From the NCBI GenBank assembly GCA_003344405.1, contig NOWV01000030.1, positions 248,001-312,000 on the forward strand: 64,000 nucleotides of DNA. Reading direction: 5' to 3'. Shown here piece by piece: positions 45,474 through 58,260 of this stretch (its first letter is position 1; each line of letters starts with the position of its first letter). A program made the translations under genes and the position numbers. A model generated the notes under the pieces. It was not told where the DNA came from, ran no database searches, and worked only from the letters and a program-made list of their open reading frames with translations. Source of the DNA: Trichoplax sp. H2. Taxonomy: Eukaryota; Placozoa; Uniplacotomia; Trichoplacea.

Positions 45474-48400
45474 ATGGGCGGCTCTAGTAAGTCCGACACC
45501 AGCACTGGTAAAACTTTAATGGTTGCCACTGCTGAAGATAATTTAAATTCTCCAGATAAAGCTAAAAATGCCAACACGAGTGGCTATCTACCGGAGGTAA
45601 GATTTAAAGTCAGGTGTAGCTCGAATAGTTTTTGTTCCTTCGTCTTGGAGCACTTTGGCTCTATTTTGATTTGATTCCAATCCATCATGGCTAGATACCT
45701 AGGCAATAAATCATTTTTACGTTGATTAAAAGTGGTCATCAATTGCCTAGATATAATTTTCTGTAGCCTTTTCCATCGCCTCCATCAATTCTGATAGGAT
45801 CATTGTTTTGCCAACGCTAATTCTCTGGTCAATTTCGATTTATTTCATCATCTCGATTTTTTCTCCTTCCCCTCATAATTTCCTCATCGACGCCTTTTGA
45901 TACACTTAGCGTTAATCTTTCGAATATCATTCAATACAAGTGATCCATTTTTAATTAATTTCATGTACTTCTATTACTTCTATTCACAGAAGGTTAAAAG
46001 AAAGAAGTGTGCAAACACTGTAGATAGTAAATGCCGAATTTTGATCTTAACTTGGCCAATTAGATTAATTTCAGATGCACAGGACTAAACTAATCCTATC
46101 CCGTAACCTATAAGGCCTTTAAACTAGTCTATACATTAAGATTATCCTCTGATTATGCGATAAGAAATTGACTGAAGATTAAAATAGCAATTAGAACATT
46201 ATACCATCTATATCTTTATTTTATCCTCTCGACCTTTCCACCATTTTATACGTATAAAGTGGCTTGAAATTATAAAATAAACAATCTCATCTCGAGATTA
46301 AAAAATGCGCTAATACCGCACTAGTTTTGTTCCCATTACTATTCATCGAGATCATCTAAGCCTAGAAAAAAATGTTTCAGAATAGCTTAAATTCTTTATC
46401 TTGGGATTTAATTAACGCGTAAAAATCCGCAATTACTTTTTTAGTCAATTTATACCTTTACTTCGATTGTTGAGAAGCACTAGAGTAAATTGTGACCTAG
46501 ACAGTGTTGAAGTGGAATATTGTGATTATAAATAATGATCAGGGTAATTTAAATTTACCATCATTAACCATAAGTAAACTATTAAAACACTAAATACTTG
46601 TTATACTGTAGATACATCTTGAAGTAGAAAGTTTTTTAACAAAGATCTTCATATTAAGTCAGTAGTTTAAGTTTTTAGCCCTAAATTTTATCGGAAATCA
46701 TAGATTGCGTCTTGTAGTTTATACCTGTAAATCGTGTTAATAGATTATAGCATTCTCCTGTGATATCCATATCTACTTTAATTAGCTTATTGATTATCAA
46801 TTCTAACGTGGCTGATGCTTCAATTTTCAACTTAGATTACCCTTTAAAACTCGCGATAATTAATTTCGTTTAGCTATTGTATAAGACTGCTATTAAGAAT
46901 ATTATTCCATAAATGACTACTATCCACGGGTAGCACCATTAGGATCAATTGCGATGATAACAACTTATTACACTCCCTATTTAAAAGTCTACTTATGCAG
47001 CCGTGATTGCTTGAAAGAGCAAATTGATCAATGATGAAGGATTCTAAATTAGCATTAGTCTTCAGAAAGATCGACTACGGTTAACAGAAATAGAATATTT
47101 TAAGATAGGAGGCAGATGAAATTGGATAGCTTTCATTGATATTGATTATTTCTATACCACTTTAGCTACCTTCAGATCGTTTTTCACAAACAAATTGGAA
47201 TGATTTAAGACGAGCAGTTGTAACAGGAGATAGACTTCGAGCACCACGTGTTAGAAGAGGTAAGAGATTGACGGATTAATATATGGAATGAGCCAAATGC
47301 TAATTATCCTATCCATGATATTTTTAATTAATGATTTTATTCTAATCAACAGCTCCAGATCCTCGTGATCGTCAGCGTAAACCAACACCAATGGAAGCAT
47401 TAGAACCTATTACCACTATTAAAACTCCATCTAGGAAAAATCCTAAAATAAAACGTTACGATTATCGAAATAGTTTAGAAAATTGGGAAAATGTCACAGT
47501 AAGTTATTTTCGTAAATAGAATAGCATAAATTTACTTTGGATAGAATCTTGCAGTTATTTATTCCCATTAGAAAGTATACTAAATCCATTTTCTCTTGTT
47601 CTTTCCTAGCATGTCAACTTATCATTTCAAGATTTAGGCCATGGCTATCAACGCGAAAATTTCACGCGAATATTACATCGATTATTAAGAACTCAACACT
47701 TACAACTTATGGATAACTCATTAGATGATTTAAGCAAAGTATCATTACCAGGGTAAGTAACTCTATTTCATCTTATTTGATTTTCCACTTGGTTTATTAG
47801 CTATATAAGAAGGATGTCTACGCTACAACAATGAGAATCGAATTTTTGAATATTCAGTTATACTATTATTAACTTCAAGTATCATCGCATAGTTTTATTC
47901 AAGAGGCTTGTAGTAGAAGATTGATTGTCTTCAACATTAGTTTACATTTCCCTAGAGTAACCATGTAACTGATTCATTATTTCATCTAGTATACTGTATC
48001 AAAAATAGCAATCCTATTAAGAGCTTGATTTGAGGAGTGTATTCTAATGAATTACGACATTCAAGGTTGATGGATATATTCTACAAATGAATCAATGAAA
48101 CTCATTTATAGAAACTTTTGCTTTAAATTAATATCCATTCTGTATCATAACTGAAAATTGAAAATGCACATATAAGAAATTGAGATTTATTTGGCTTTAT
48201 CCAATATTAAAACTAATAGTTACTTATTAAATGTCTATGTAGAATAATATAAGAAAGATTAATCTATTTCATCAAGATAATTAATTAACCGTTTTTCATT
48301 GCAGGTGTACTCATTTATGGGTTCAAAGGAATTTCTTAGATAGCTTTAAAGTAAGTCTTTCGATTCGATATATCCAATACAGCATAAAAAACAAGCTGCT

Positions 48401-48953
48401 ATCATTTTCAATAGTTATGATCGCAATTACAGTGTTCATGATTGAGAATTAACGTGAATTATTATTTTATTCTATATTAGAAATTACCCAAAATTCCCAA
48501 TATTAAATTTCTTCAATTATCAGAAAATGGTATTGAATCGTTAAGTGGATTACGTAAAGTAATAGGTAAATCATCAATAGAATATTTGGTACTAAAAGGA
48601 AATCCGGTGGAATTACAAGAAAATTATCGAATTGAGTAAGTCAGGATAGGATTGAAATAGTTACAGATAGAGTCTATACAGGGTTCGATTTTTTAATATA
48701 CCAGAGTCATCAAAACAATTTATTAGATCATATACTACAGTTCTATGACGACACTAATAGTTTAATCGATTGATAGTGAGCTAGGGAGTAAATAGTTTCA
48801 CTTCTAATCCAATCTACTTCATTTAATTACAGGGTATTTCAAGCTATACCAAGCCTAAAAATCTTAGATGGTATACCTAAATTACCTAGCGATGAACCTC
48901 TTGATCCAAATGCAACCAATAATGGTCAATCAACTGCTTGTATTATATCATAG
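45474..48953 (+). CDS. Leucine-rich-repeat protein with C-terminal CaaX box
   Basis: Exons 45474-45596, 47166-47259, 47353-47498, 47610-47752, 48305-48350, 48481-48635 and 48833-48953 join in phase to 275 residues. Residues 1-120 are polar and probably disordered (start [10 protein letters not shown]; later [14 protein letters not shown]). From about 123, leucine-rich repeats follow: [47 protein letters not shown] and [13 protein letters not shown]. They close with an LRRcap-like motif ([17 protein letters not shown]) of the U2A'/LRRC type. The protein ends in ACIIS, a textbook CaaX prenylation signal (C272). I infer a membrane-tethered LRR adaptor; no exact orthologue is recognised. Intron 1 is 1.57 kb and shows nothing else. 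An upstream ATG at 45469 is out of frame. Exon joins are well supported; the start is less certain. Confidence 0.8.
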
Positions 48954-51456
48954 CATCCGGGTTAATACTTAATTATTAGCTAATCTATTAAGAATTATTA
49001 CAATTTTTGTCTAATTGGTACAACAACGACAATCAGTTATGGTATTCACTATAGCTGAGATACAACTTGAAATCCATGATTTCTCTAAATTTCAACATAA
49101 CAGACAACTATGGTTAATATACATAGGAATATCATACTAAATAAAACGACGATATGCTCATGACTATTCATGAAGCGGTAATAATATCCTATCTTGACTA
49201 TAATAATGATCAGTATCATTATTTATTAGTATAGATTATGAAGTAGACTGGGTAGTTTGTCATTACTTCTGATATGATCATGTCAAGTGGAATACTTTCG
49301 TATTCTATATTTTCCTTTTAATTTGAAATACTATAATGATCAACGCTCTTATGCTACCCTCTGTCATTTTCCATCATCGTTTTTTAACTGTTTTTATAAT
49401 TATTATGGCTATCGACGCACAGAATACCTATGCCATGTATCGGACGTCGAGCAATATATAGGATTCAAATGTATTTATACTATGATAGTAGTATAATTTA
49501 ATTTTGTATTAATATTGCTTGAAAGTAAAGAAAATATTCTAGACAATTAGTTCTGTCAACTTTATCTCGCTGTCATGATTGTTTGCAACTGCAATCTTGT
49601 ATGGAATATTGAGAGACGGAATATGATTTATTGATTAAAATTTGATGGTATCAATTGATGCAATATGATTAATGTAAGATGAATCATATCATTTATGGAT
49701 CGAAGATAAAGGATAGCCATAACGTTAACATTTGCTCGTACTGCTCACCATTAATCATATGCAATTGATCATTAACCACAAGAATAGATAGTTTAACTTG
49801 TATTTTGGACTATCATGTATTACAGTGACGATGATATGGATATAAAATATAATCCATGTATGATCAGAAAAAATTTTTGACTTGATGGTGACCAATTTTA
49901 AAATGTCACCTTGTATGTGATTTTTTCAACTTTTGCCTCTTGCTGGTTATTGTTGATATCATCATGTATCAATTGATTTTGTTTTGTACTATTTCTATTT
50001 ATGTAGTCAAATTGGATTTAGCTTTTATCTTAAATACCGTAAAGATGAGTTATTAATTTCCACTATTTATAGACTAATGGTGAACAATTATTAGTTATCA
50101 AATCTATCATAGAAGGATCCTCTGAGGTTTAGATATATAATGACAATACAGAGATTTTTTTTGGTGTGTAGAAATGAAATTGGAATTTTATTTGGACAAA
50201 TCTCTTCAACATAATGTAGAGAGATGAACTGACTTTCGATATCATTTTGTTAAGATCATTTTTATTACATGATGATATTAAAACCTGCAAGTATTCTCAG
50301 CCTCAAGCAAATAATAAAGGTTCTATTAAAATACGAGATGTAGAGTATTTATAAGATATTGGTATTCAATTTTGAGCTAAAAAACTTAAAAATAAGCATA
50401 AAGTAAATCACTATTATAAATCCCTAAAATAGAATAAGATGTAATTATTTTAAACAGCTAATTGGTTTAACCTGCCGTCAAAGTAATTCTCAAAAATTGG
50501 AATATAGTCGTCCTATTTCCAAATTGAAAGTATGGCTAACGGTAAGTCATGGTTATCTAGTAAATAGTGAAAGGTGAAAATCATGATACCGAAGCGAAAT
50601 TTGGGAGTTAAAATGATCATGCATTGTCTCGATCTTTCTGGCAGAATAGATATTTCATATGGTCATTTCAAATCGTTTCAGAAAAGATATTGGAATCGTT
50701 TTTCGTTTTCGAAAGGACCTTTCCCTTCGGTTATTTCTATAGCACACGATTCTGCCTTACATTATAGACTGCAGTCTAAAATGATACATTAACATACTTC
50801 ACTTTTCTCCCACAATGATACTAGTAATAGTAACTATAATTATATCAGAAACTTGAAGCCTAATTTGTTACTTACCAACTCAGAACATGTTAGAATTTAA
50901 AGGGAAATTACACAGTTGAAACCAAAATATTTCATAGACAACATTTTAATAACTTGCAGATTATTATGCGTATTAGATCATTAAATGATTAGCTTCATAT
51001 ATAAATAGTATCGGAGACTTCTTAGAAGTCCTCGATAGTACTATGTACCACATACAAAATACTCATCAGAAAACGTCGTTAATTATATCGATATTAGACT
51101 TAAGAGACAGAAACGCATCACTAATATCAGTTGCTACACTAATGCAATATTTTAGTCTAGCACAATATTCTTCGTTAATAAGGTCTCAATAACATTGAAC
51201 AATATTCATTTACTGTTATAGTAGCAGCCGATATATTCATTGTTCATTTACTATTATATAAATAGCCCATTATACAAAATAATTATATCATTACTTAATG
51301 TACTAGCAAAGGATAAATATAGCATGTTGCCATCGGATCGGGTAGACGCATTATTTTAAAAACTACCAAAAAAGTTATCATGAAAGGAGGCAGCGATGTA
51401 ATTAGGTTCAATTTATTGCCCACAAGTTGAAGATTGAAAAGTATGAAGAGTAGTAT
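48954..51456. other. Intergenic, nothing recognised
   Basis: AT-rich DNA with short open frames only, such as 72 codons at 50574-50792 without a recognisable product. A minus-strand AATAAA (plus 51412-51417) lies 40 bases past the fucosyltransferase stop and probably serves it. Confidence 0.4.
51412..51417 (-). terminator. Candidate poly(A) signal of fucosyltransferase A
   Basis: AATAAA on minus, 40 bases downstream of the stop codon at 51457. Confidence 0.5.
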
Positions 51457-53202
51457 CTATACTCCAGTAAATTGATGAGGCTTTATAAGTATTTGACTTG
51501 TAGTTGTATTCTTGATCAAAATGTCGTTATAATTAATACAGTTAGCTTTATTTAGGCCCCATCTACGTGTTATATCTGGAATTGTTTTCGATTTACGAGT
51601 AACCCATTTATCATTATATAGATTAGTGCACAGTTTACACATGCCACTTTGCATATTACACGAAGATGAATGATCCTTATAGGTAGCTTTCCACTTAAAG
51701 AAGCTGTTATATAGTGCGTCATTAGCTGCAATCAATTTAATATAATCTGCTAGTTGTAGCAACGTTTTAAAATCTTGGACGTTAATATAGGATCCCGGTG
51801 GGGCAATTGTTTCATCTTGAAAGTTAGCTCCATTCACGACAATCGGTACCAATGCTCTACCCAATGAATGGATAAAAAACTTTTCCGTCACATAATCTCG
51901 GCAAATAAAATTTTCGAAACTTAAATAAAATTTATATTGACTACTTATCTTGCGCCTACAAGTACCATCTCTAGGGCATGATAAATTTCCACATTTGCCA
52001 TATATATCAATAGGTGGAAATTTAGCCAATTCCTTAACAAATGCTTGACGACCCGGATAACAAGTACTTGCTACCCAAGCAATTAATTTATTTTTACCTT
52101 TGGCATAATTATAATTCTCCTTACATTGCTTACGAAAATCGCCTTTAATAAAATTGCCATAACATACTCGAATATCAGCATCTCGTGCATATGTCATCAT
52201 AACATTGAATATGTTGTTATGGAAAGGGAAGATACCAGATCGTACAGCAAAACCATGAGTTACGGCAGGATTTTCGTATGAATGGTAAACCCATAATTGT
52301 CGAGGCGATACCGAATCTCTATAACGAAAGGTTTCCGTTTTGTTCATGATAGAATCAGCACCATGAAATAGTAATGCATCGCTGATATTAAGTAGGTCTT
52401 TATCTTCAGTTAGATCACATGAAAACTGACCACAATTCAAAACTCCAAATTGAAATGGCCAACGAGTATGAAACCAAGTTGTCCATATTAAAATGGTTTT
52501 CCGTTGCATCTTTTCCTGATCCTTTGGAATTAGACGTTGCTTCCATGCACTCTCTTTGGTAATAGGCTTTTGATGAAACACCTTTTTAGTTGTATCATCT
52601 TCACGTTTACGATTACGGTTGTTCGATGAGGGAATAATGGTCGCTATTTTAGATTTTGAGGAATAAGGTTTGCTTGTTGTAGATTTAGTTAGTTTCTTCG
52701 ATTGCTTTACTGGAGTACTAGGACTATTTTGATTTGGCTTTAATAACAATAGTTTGCTCTTGGTTGATTTAAGTTTTACTACCGGACTTGTTGCTAATAT
52801 CATTTTGGGCGAAGGATTTGTATGTGGAATATTTTTTTGTTGAGGCGGAGTCGATGTGATTGGTGGATGTGTCCTTGAAGAAGTCTGTGCAGCCATTTGT
52901 TTTGGAGGTAATGTAAGTGTTGTTGGTTTGCCTGTCCATGGGCCCACGTTAGACGGAGTCGAGATGGTTGGTTTATGTATCTGTGCAACTATTTGATTAT
53001 TGGTGTGTTGAAGAATGAATGACTTATCAGATGAATCTCTCGGTTGTTTAATCGTTGGAGCTTTGGTATCGCTCGTAGAGTATTTTTTAATATATTCATT
53101 GGTCTTTGTTGAATTTGGGATTAAAAATGTCCATGCCATAGCTATGAAAGTAAGGCCGATTACAATCCTTGTAAGATATCTTAAAAATCTTGCTTGAATC
53201 AT
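51457..53202 (-). CDS. Alpha-1,3-fucosyltransferase (GT10), paralogue A, intronless
   Basis: A single 581-codon exon. It is a type II Golgi enzyme: short cytosolic start, membrane anchor at about residues 12-29 (IVIGLTFIAMAWTFLI), then an unusually long stem to about 230, rich in Pro, Ser, Thr and Lys. The catalytic part begins near ILIWTTWF. It has the GT10 acceptor-side motif QLWVYHSYENP (about 300-310). The GDP-fucose motif is YKFYLSFENFICRDYVTEKF followed by LGRALVPIVV (about 421-451). Cysteine pairs (CGNLSC, CNMQSGMCKLC) and N-glycosylation sites (NIS, NLS, NTT) fit a lumenal domain. Family members move fucose from GDP-fucose onto GlcNAc of glycans; the exact acceptor cannot be read from sequence. 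It shares almost all catalytic motifs with the gene at 60529-62025, but not the stem. Confidence 0.93.
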   Translation of the reverse strand: MIQARFLRYLTRIVIGLTFIAMAWTFLIPNSTKTNEYIKKYSTSDTKAPTIKQPRDSSDKSFILQHTNNQIVAQIHKPTISTPSNVGPWTGKPTTLTLPPKQMAAQTSSRTHPPITSTPPQQKNIPHTNPSPKMILATSPVVKLKSTKSKLLLLKPNQNSPSTPVKQSKKLTKSTTSKPYSSKSKIATIIPSSNNRNRKREDDTTKKVFHQKPITKESAWKQRLIPKDQEKMQRKTILIWTTWFHTRWPFQFGVLNCGQFSCDLTEDKDLLNISDALLFHGADSIMNKTETFRYRDSVSPRQLWVYHSYENPAVTHGFAVRSGIFPFHNNIFNVMMTYARDADIRVCYGNFIKGDFRKQCKENYNYAKGKNKLIAWVASTCYPGRQAFVKELAKFPPIDIYGKCGNLSCPRDGTCRRKISSQYKFYLSFENFICRDYVTEKFFIHSLGRALVPIVVNGANFQDETIAPPGSYINVQDFKTLLQLADYIKLIAANDALYNSFFKWKATYKDHSSSCNMQSGMCKLCTNLYNDKWVTRKSKTIPDITRRWGLNKANCINYNDILIKNTTTSQILIKPHQFTGV

Positions 53203-54712
53203 TTTAATAGCTAGTTCATTTTTTGTTACTAGTAATGTGGAGATAAAGTCAAGCTATGCCAAGGCGCAGAAAATTGTATGTAGCTGACGATATGGCCATT
53301 TTGTGTAAACATTGCTTACAACATCATATCACGATTGATGATGATGATGTTAACGTACGCTCAATTCTCTTGCAATAAATAATTATAATGCATTAGAACG
53401 GTCCATCATCATGAAAGGATATTGCTATGGCGATTCTGTCACGATAAAAATTAGTCCATTGACTACTCCTTGAAAAGAGTCTAGAATGAATAGAAGTGAT
53501 AGGCAACGGTAGATCAATTTGATACTGTGGTATAGACCAGGTGGTAATTTGCTTTCTTTTACTTTCACTTGGAGCTGTTGCGCTTTACTAATGGATTAAG
53601 ATCATAAGGATAAAATGACCAGCGATGATGGAATCTGTAGTTTTGGAGGAAGTGAAAGTTTACTAATATAGAATTCAATTGCGTGGAAGGGAAAGCTGCC
53701 AGCACGCTGTAACCCACGGACACTCTGTATAGTAAGCTATAGTCGATAATGCAATACTTGAGTACCGGTATAGTACATTAGTATGCCAGCCTACTCGTAA
53801 GTTCTCAAGTCGATTTTCTACCATCGTCAGTGCGCAGTCCTGCTTGTATCACGTGATCAGAGATGTCACATTAAGATGTTGTGGTACGGAATTGTCTAAA
53901 ATGGATTTACTTAGCTTGTACTCTATACGTTAGCTCATGGATGCGTATCGTGATAGCAAGTGAGTGAATACTACATTAGACAATTTTCCTGGTATTTTAG
54001 CCATTTGCAACCTAAATACTACATTCGCTTTTCATGAAATACATTTCAAATTACTTCATTAACGAACCTATTTATTATTATTTTAAAGATTGAATGCGTC
54101 AACAGTTGTGAAATATCTGAAGAATAGTGTAGCAAACCATGAATATATGACTATATAAAACCTAGATACAATTGTATTTGAAATAAAAGCGTAAGGGATG
54201 ACAGAAGCCACTTTTGCTGGTGTTCTACAGTACTATCGTACCTGAGTACTTTGTACTGTAGTACACAGACTACTTGAAGACGAATGCATGACTTTACAGT
54301 ATATGATTTTCTATTGTGTCAAGAGCTTTCGCTCACAGAAAATAAACACAATTTTCAACTACAATATCAAGTACTGTACTGTAGACTGAACACTTCTACA
54401 GCCAATAAGGGAACGGCCAAGTTGAACTGAAGGTGGGTCTAATCGACTAACCAACTGACTGTACTGAGCGCTTGTACTTACTTTACTATGGCAATAACTG
54501 CTCCGCTCCTGCCTACACTAGATGTAAACAATCCAAATTTAAATCATCTCACGATCGCCTCCACCCCCTTCTACTTTTTACTCGTACTGTATATAGGAGA
54601 AGATTTCTCAAACGATTACATCATCAATTCAAATATCGTTATTAGATCGTAGACGAAGACCAACTTAGCCGATGGTAGGCTCAAGATCGCTGTAGCTATT
54701 GGACGACGATGA
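53203..54712. other. Divergent intergenic region, fucosyltransferase A / C7orf25
   Basis: 1.5 kb between two divergently transcribed genes, so probably a shared or back-to-back promoter region. It is rich in TACTGTA/TACAGTA words, notably at 54225-54390. No gene is recognised. Confidence 0.4.
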
Positions 54713-57700
54713 TTGGAGAAAGCAATTAGAGGAATCAAGATGGAAACGAAGGAGGAAATGAACATGGATCAAATGAAGAGTAAAGCTGTTGATCGTGCTG
54801 ACAATTTACTTTGTCGTGCAAAGGAATTTCGACATGTTCAAGGAGCTAATAAATTAATTAAGAAAATACTAGCCGAATTGAATTTTTTACAATCGGTAAG
54901 TATCAGTTATGAATGATCCGATTGAGAAATCGCCGCAATAGAATAGCATCCTATTCAGAATTCAACTTGCAATAGTAGTAATAGCAAATTGCGTATGCAT
55001 AGTTGAAATGTCCATACTGTAATTATAATGGATCACACAATAAGCTCCCAATCATCACTTTATTGATATAAAAACTGGAATGTTTTTCAACTTTCAAAAG
55101 TAGCAATATCATAACTCTATGTAGATTTGTGTTAAAGTCACAGTCGATGACGTTATTTTAATTTTCTGCAGTTTGTTCTACGTGTAGTCCATTTTGTTGC
55201 ATAGGCTACTTATATCTGTATTTTATTTGCAATATACGTATATTTGAACTTTATTGCTCGTAAATTAATAGCTACGAGTATGTTTAAATTAGTTCTTGGC
55301 GATGTATTAGCTATCGTCAATCATCAGTAGACTATGGTAGGTGTCATTTGCTGAACTTCGCATTGCAATTCTGACTCAAACTCGAGCTTAGAATCTGTAT
55401 ATGCGGGTATGATTGAGCTTTATTAGTATGCAGATAAATTAGCTATATTCAAACTAGTTGTTTAGGATGTATTTGCTATCGTTAATCATCAGTAGACCAT
55501 GGTAGGTATCATTTGCTGAACTTTGCATCGCAATTCTGACTCAAACTCGAGCTTAGAATCTGTATATGCGGGTATTGTTGAGCTTTATTAGCATACAGAT
55601 AAATTGGCTATATTCAAACCAGTTGTTTAGAATGTATTTGCTATTGTTAATCATCAGGAGACTATGGTAGGCATCATTTGCTGAACTTTGCATAGCAATT
55701 CTGACGCAAATTCAAGCTTAGAATAAAACATTAACAGAATATTTTGTCTGTTGTAGACTCAGATAGAAGATTTACAGAAGAAAACCAATAACCTCAAAAG
55801 TAATAATTTGAATTATTTTAGTGCTATGGTCAACACTATCTCTTCATGCCATAATTTGGTTGGCATATTTAAATCCTTTTCCTACTTATCAAGCCAACCC
55901 AATCAAAGTAGAAAGATACTCATGGTTGATGTTGTTTGCGATAACGGTTTAACTTGGATAAAAGTAATTTCTAGAAATCCACTGGCGTTACATCGATTGT
56001 TTCAAGGTTTGAATATTCAATTGACTGGTTAAATCCACATCAAAATAAACATACTCCAGTGACCATCATGACAGTTCTTCTTCATGCCGTAAAAATTGCA
56101 TAAATTAAATTAACTGTCATAAATAGTAATGATGTACGAAAATACTTTACTCAACTTGACATCATATTTAATACTAGTCAATGTTGTCGCAATATTGAAT
56201 AATATATGCGTTCATGTATATTGAATATAGGCGAAGGACGATATGGCGAAAAACATATTATGCACCAAGCTAATGTATGAATATAAGCACTCAACATGAA
56301 GAAATGGAATATTACCATATATATGATACAATGCGGTCGTCTTTACCTAACGTTATAAATTTGTCTATATTACTGTCATATAGGAATACCTAATGGCTCA
56401 TGAACAACATCCATGCAACTTTAGTAAACCTTCTTTAGTATTTTCTTTTAGTAATGGATTGTCTGAAGCAATTGCAGGTTAGCATTGCCGATAGTTACAA
56501 TTTTGAATGTTCTCATGTATTATAACCTCATTTGTAGCTTTCCTTGTTTCTTCTTTTTTAAGGGTAGAATCATTTCATAATATTCTAATCTTTTGCTGAC
56601 GAGTATTTCATAATCTCATAGTCAGATTACTACACTTACGTACTTGATAGAATAACGATACACTTTCTTTAAATTTAACTTTTAAAAGATGAACTAAAAG
56701 CTGCCGAAATTAAAGTTATTGGACAAATAATTCCAAACGATTACTTTGATCATGACGGCCTTTCTGATTACAAAGAATTGCCCTTGCTCAACGACATTAA
56801 ATGCGATATCCCTGCTCCTAATATGCCAGCATGCACTAAGGCATTTTTCGATATTACTACTCTCTTCGCTTATGTAGCTGAAGTTACTAATGGCGATTGC
56901 CATCGCGAGTTTAAGGTAGGAAATTGATAAAGTAAGTGTTGTACATGTTATGATTATAAAGTCAGTAGAAAACATTTTGCGATATCAAATTAATGTAGTC
57001 AATGTCGGAGGTGAGTAACTTATCCCTTAATATGGAATTTGCAACAATTTTTGCAGCGGAGGATTAGGTTGTTACGTACATATGCGTAAATTAACGATGC
57101 TACCGATGTAGCTATATCTCCAGCTAGGTAAAATTGATCGATTTGTATCATCAATAGGATCCGATATTGCAAGCACAAGCCATTGATGAGAAGGAATGTC
57201 CAGTTTTACCACAAATCAACGAATATATTGAAGGTGGGATACTACTTCGTAGAGTTTTTCTATTACATATCAATCTTTCATGGCAAATGGGCAGCAGACG
57301 TGTATACCGTGCATGGACTACTAGAAAAATACGTATGACATTTTTCTAGTCTTCCATGATGCCAGAGATCTATTTCAGAGTATTTTAGTATTAGCAAAGT
57401 GAATTTATTTATTGTTTGGCATTTAGATACAGTATAAATAATAAGTTTTATAATATAATTATCAATTATATAGCCTAATATTGCATCAACAATTATTTAA
57501 AATTATATAATATATTGTATGTGATGAAATAATTGACGTTTCAGTATAATTGAACTAATTCCTTAAAGGTAAAGAACTTTATACTTGCAAAGCAGCAGTA
57601 GAAGATTTTCGTTCCATACTTATGACTGTCGGTAGTATTAGAGAGCGTGAAAGGAGCAAGTACGGCATTTATTTTCCTTCTAACAATCAAGATATTCTCT

Positions 57701-58170
57701 CCATTAAATATAATCGTTTCATTTTCACCTAATTTTAGAGATTTATTAGAAAAGCTTACTGTAGTAGATGATGACCCTAGTGCAAGGGTTTTACAGCTAA
57801 AGACTAGCTCAAAAGTTAAATTACGATCAATTGTGAGTATAATTTTGTATTGCACATTTTAAAACTGTAAATGTTGATTATAAAATGAGTTGTTTGCGAT
57901 TAATATGTAGATTGTATTCGGAACTAGCGATAAACTCAAAGCAACAATAATTACGGCAAATGTGGCTTTTCTTCGATCAGCTGCAAATCAGGTAATAATG
58001 GATAAATAAGAAATCCTTGATATACCGTAGGGAAAGCACTTTCGTCACTTTGCTATCCAATTAAACAGGGCGTAGAATTTTCCGCATTTGTTCATCAATC
58101 ACGATTTTTAACTGGTATTCGGCAATCGCTGCCAGATGAAGAATACGCTAACTTGATTCATTCCAAGTAG
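54713..58170 (+). CDS. C7orf25: C7orf25 / UPF0415 family protein (DUF1308)
   Basis: Exons 54713-54895, 55757-56006, 56231-56274, 56384-56477, 56689-56915, 57158-57233, 57569-57659, 57739-57832, 57911-57991 and 58069-58170 join in phase to 413 residues (human about 421). Matches along the whole protein include KILAELNFLQS, LMVDVVCDNGLTWIKVI, FDITTLFAYVAEVTNG, CKAAVEDFRSIL, RVLQLKTSSKVKLRSIVFG, and TANVAFLRSAANQGVEFSAF near the end. The function is not established. The pattern of FDITTLFAY, then GTSDKLKA, then TANVAFLRSAANQG resembles a PIN-like nuclease fold. Which of the first three ATGs is used is uncertain; MDQMKS is an alternative. Intron 1 (861 bases) contains a 165-bp tandem repeat. AATAAA at 58255-58260 is a likely poly(A) signal. 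The gene lies between two fucosyltransferase genes on the other strand. Confidence 0.9.
55290..55735. repeat. 165-bp tandem repeat in C7orf25 intron 1
   Basis: TCATCAGTAGACTATGGTAG (with variants) lies at 55321, 55486 and 55651, exactly 165 bases apart. Shared phrases are CATTTGCTGAACTTTGCAT, AACTCGAGCTTAGAATCTG and TATATTCAAACTAGTTGTTT. About 2.7 copies. Confidence 0.9.
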
Positions 58171-58254
58171 AAGCAGTTATTGATATCGAATAATTAGAAT
58201 TTTGTTGGCTATCAAATTTTCCAGTAGTGCTTGGATAACTTTTAATTCATACAT

Positions 58255-58260
58255 AATAAA
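58255..58260 (+). terminator. Candidate poly(A) signal of C7orf25
   Basis: AATAAA 85 bases past the stop codon. Confidence 0.5.
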
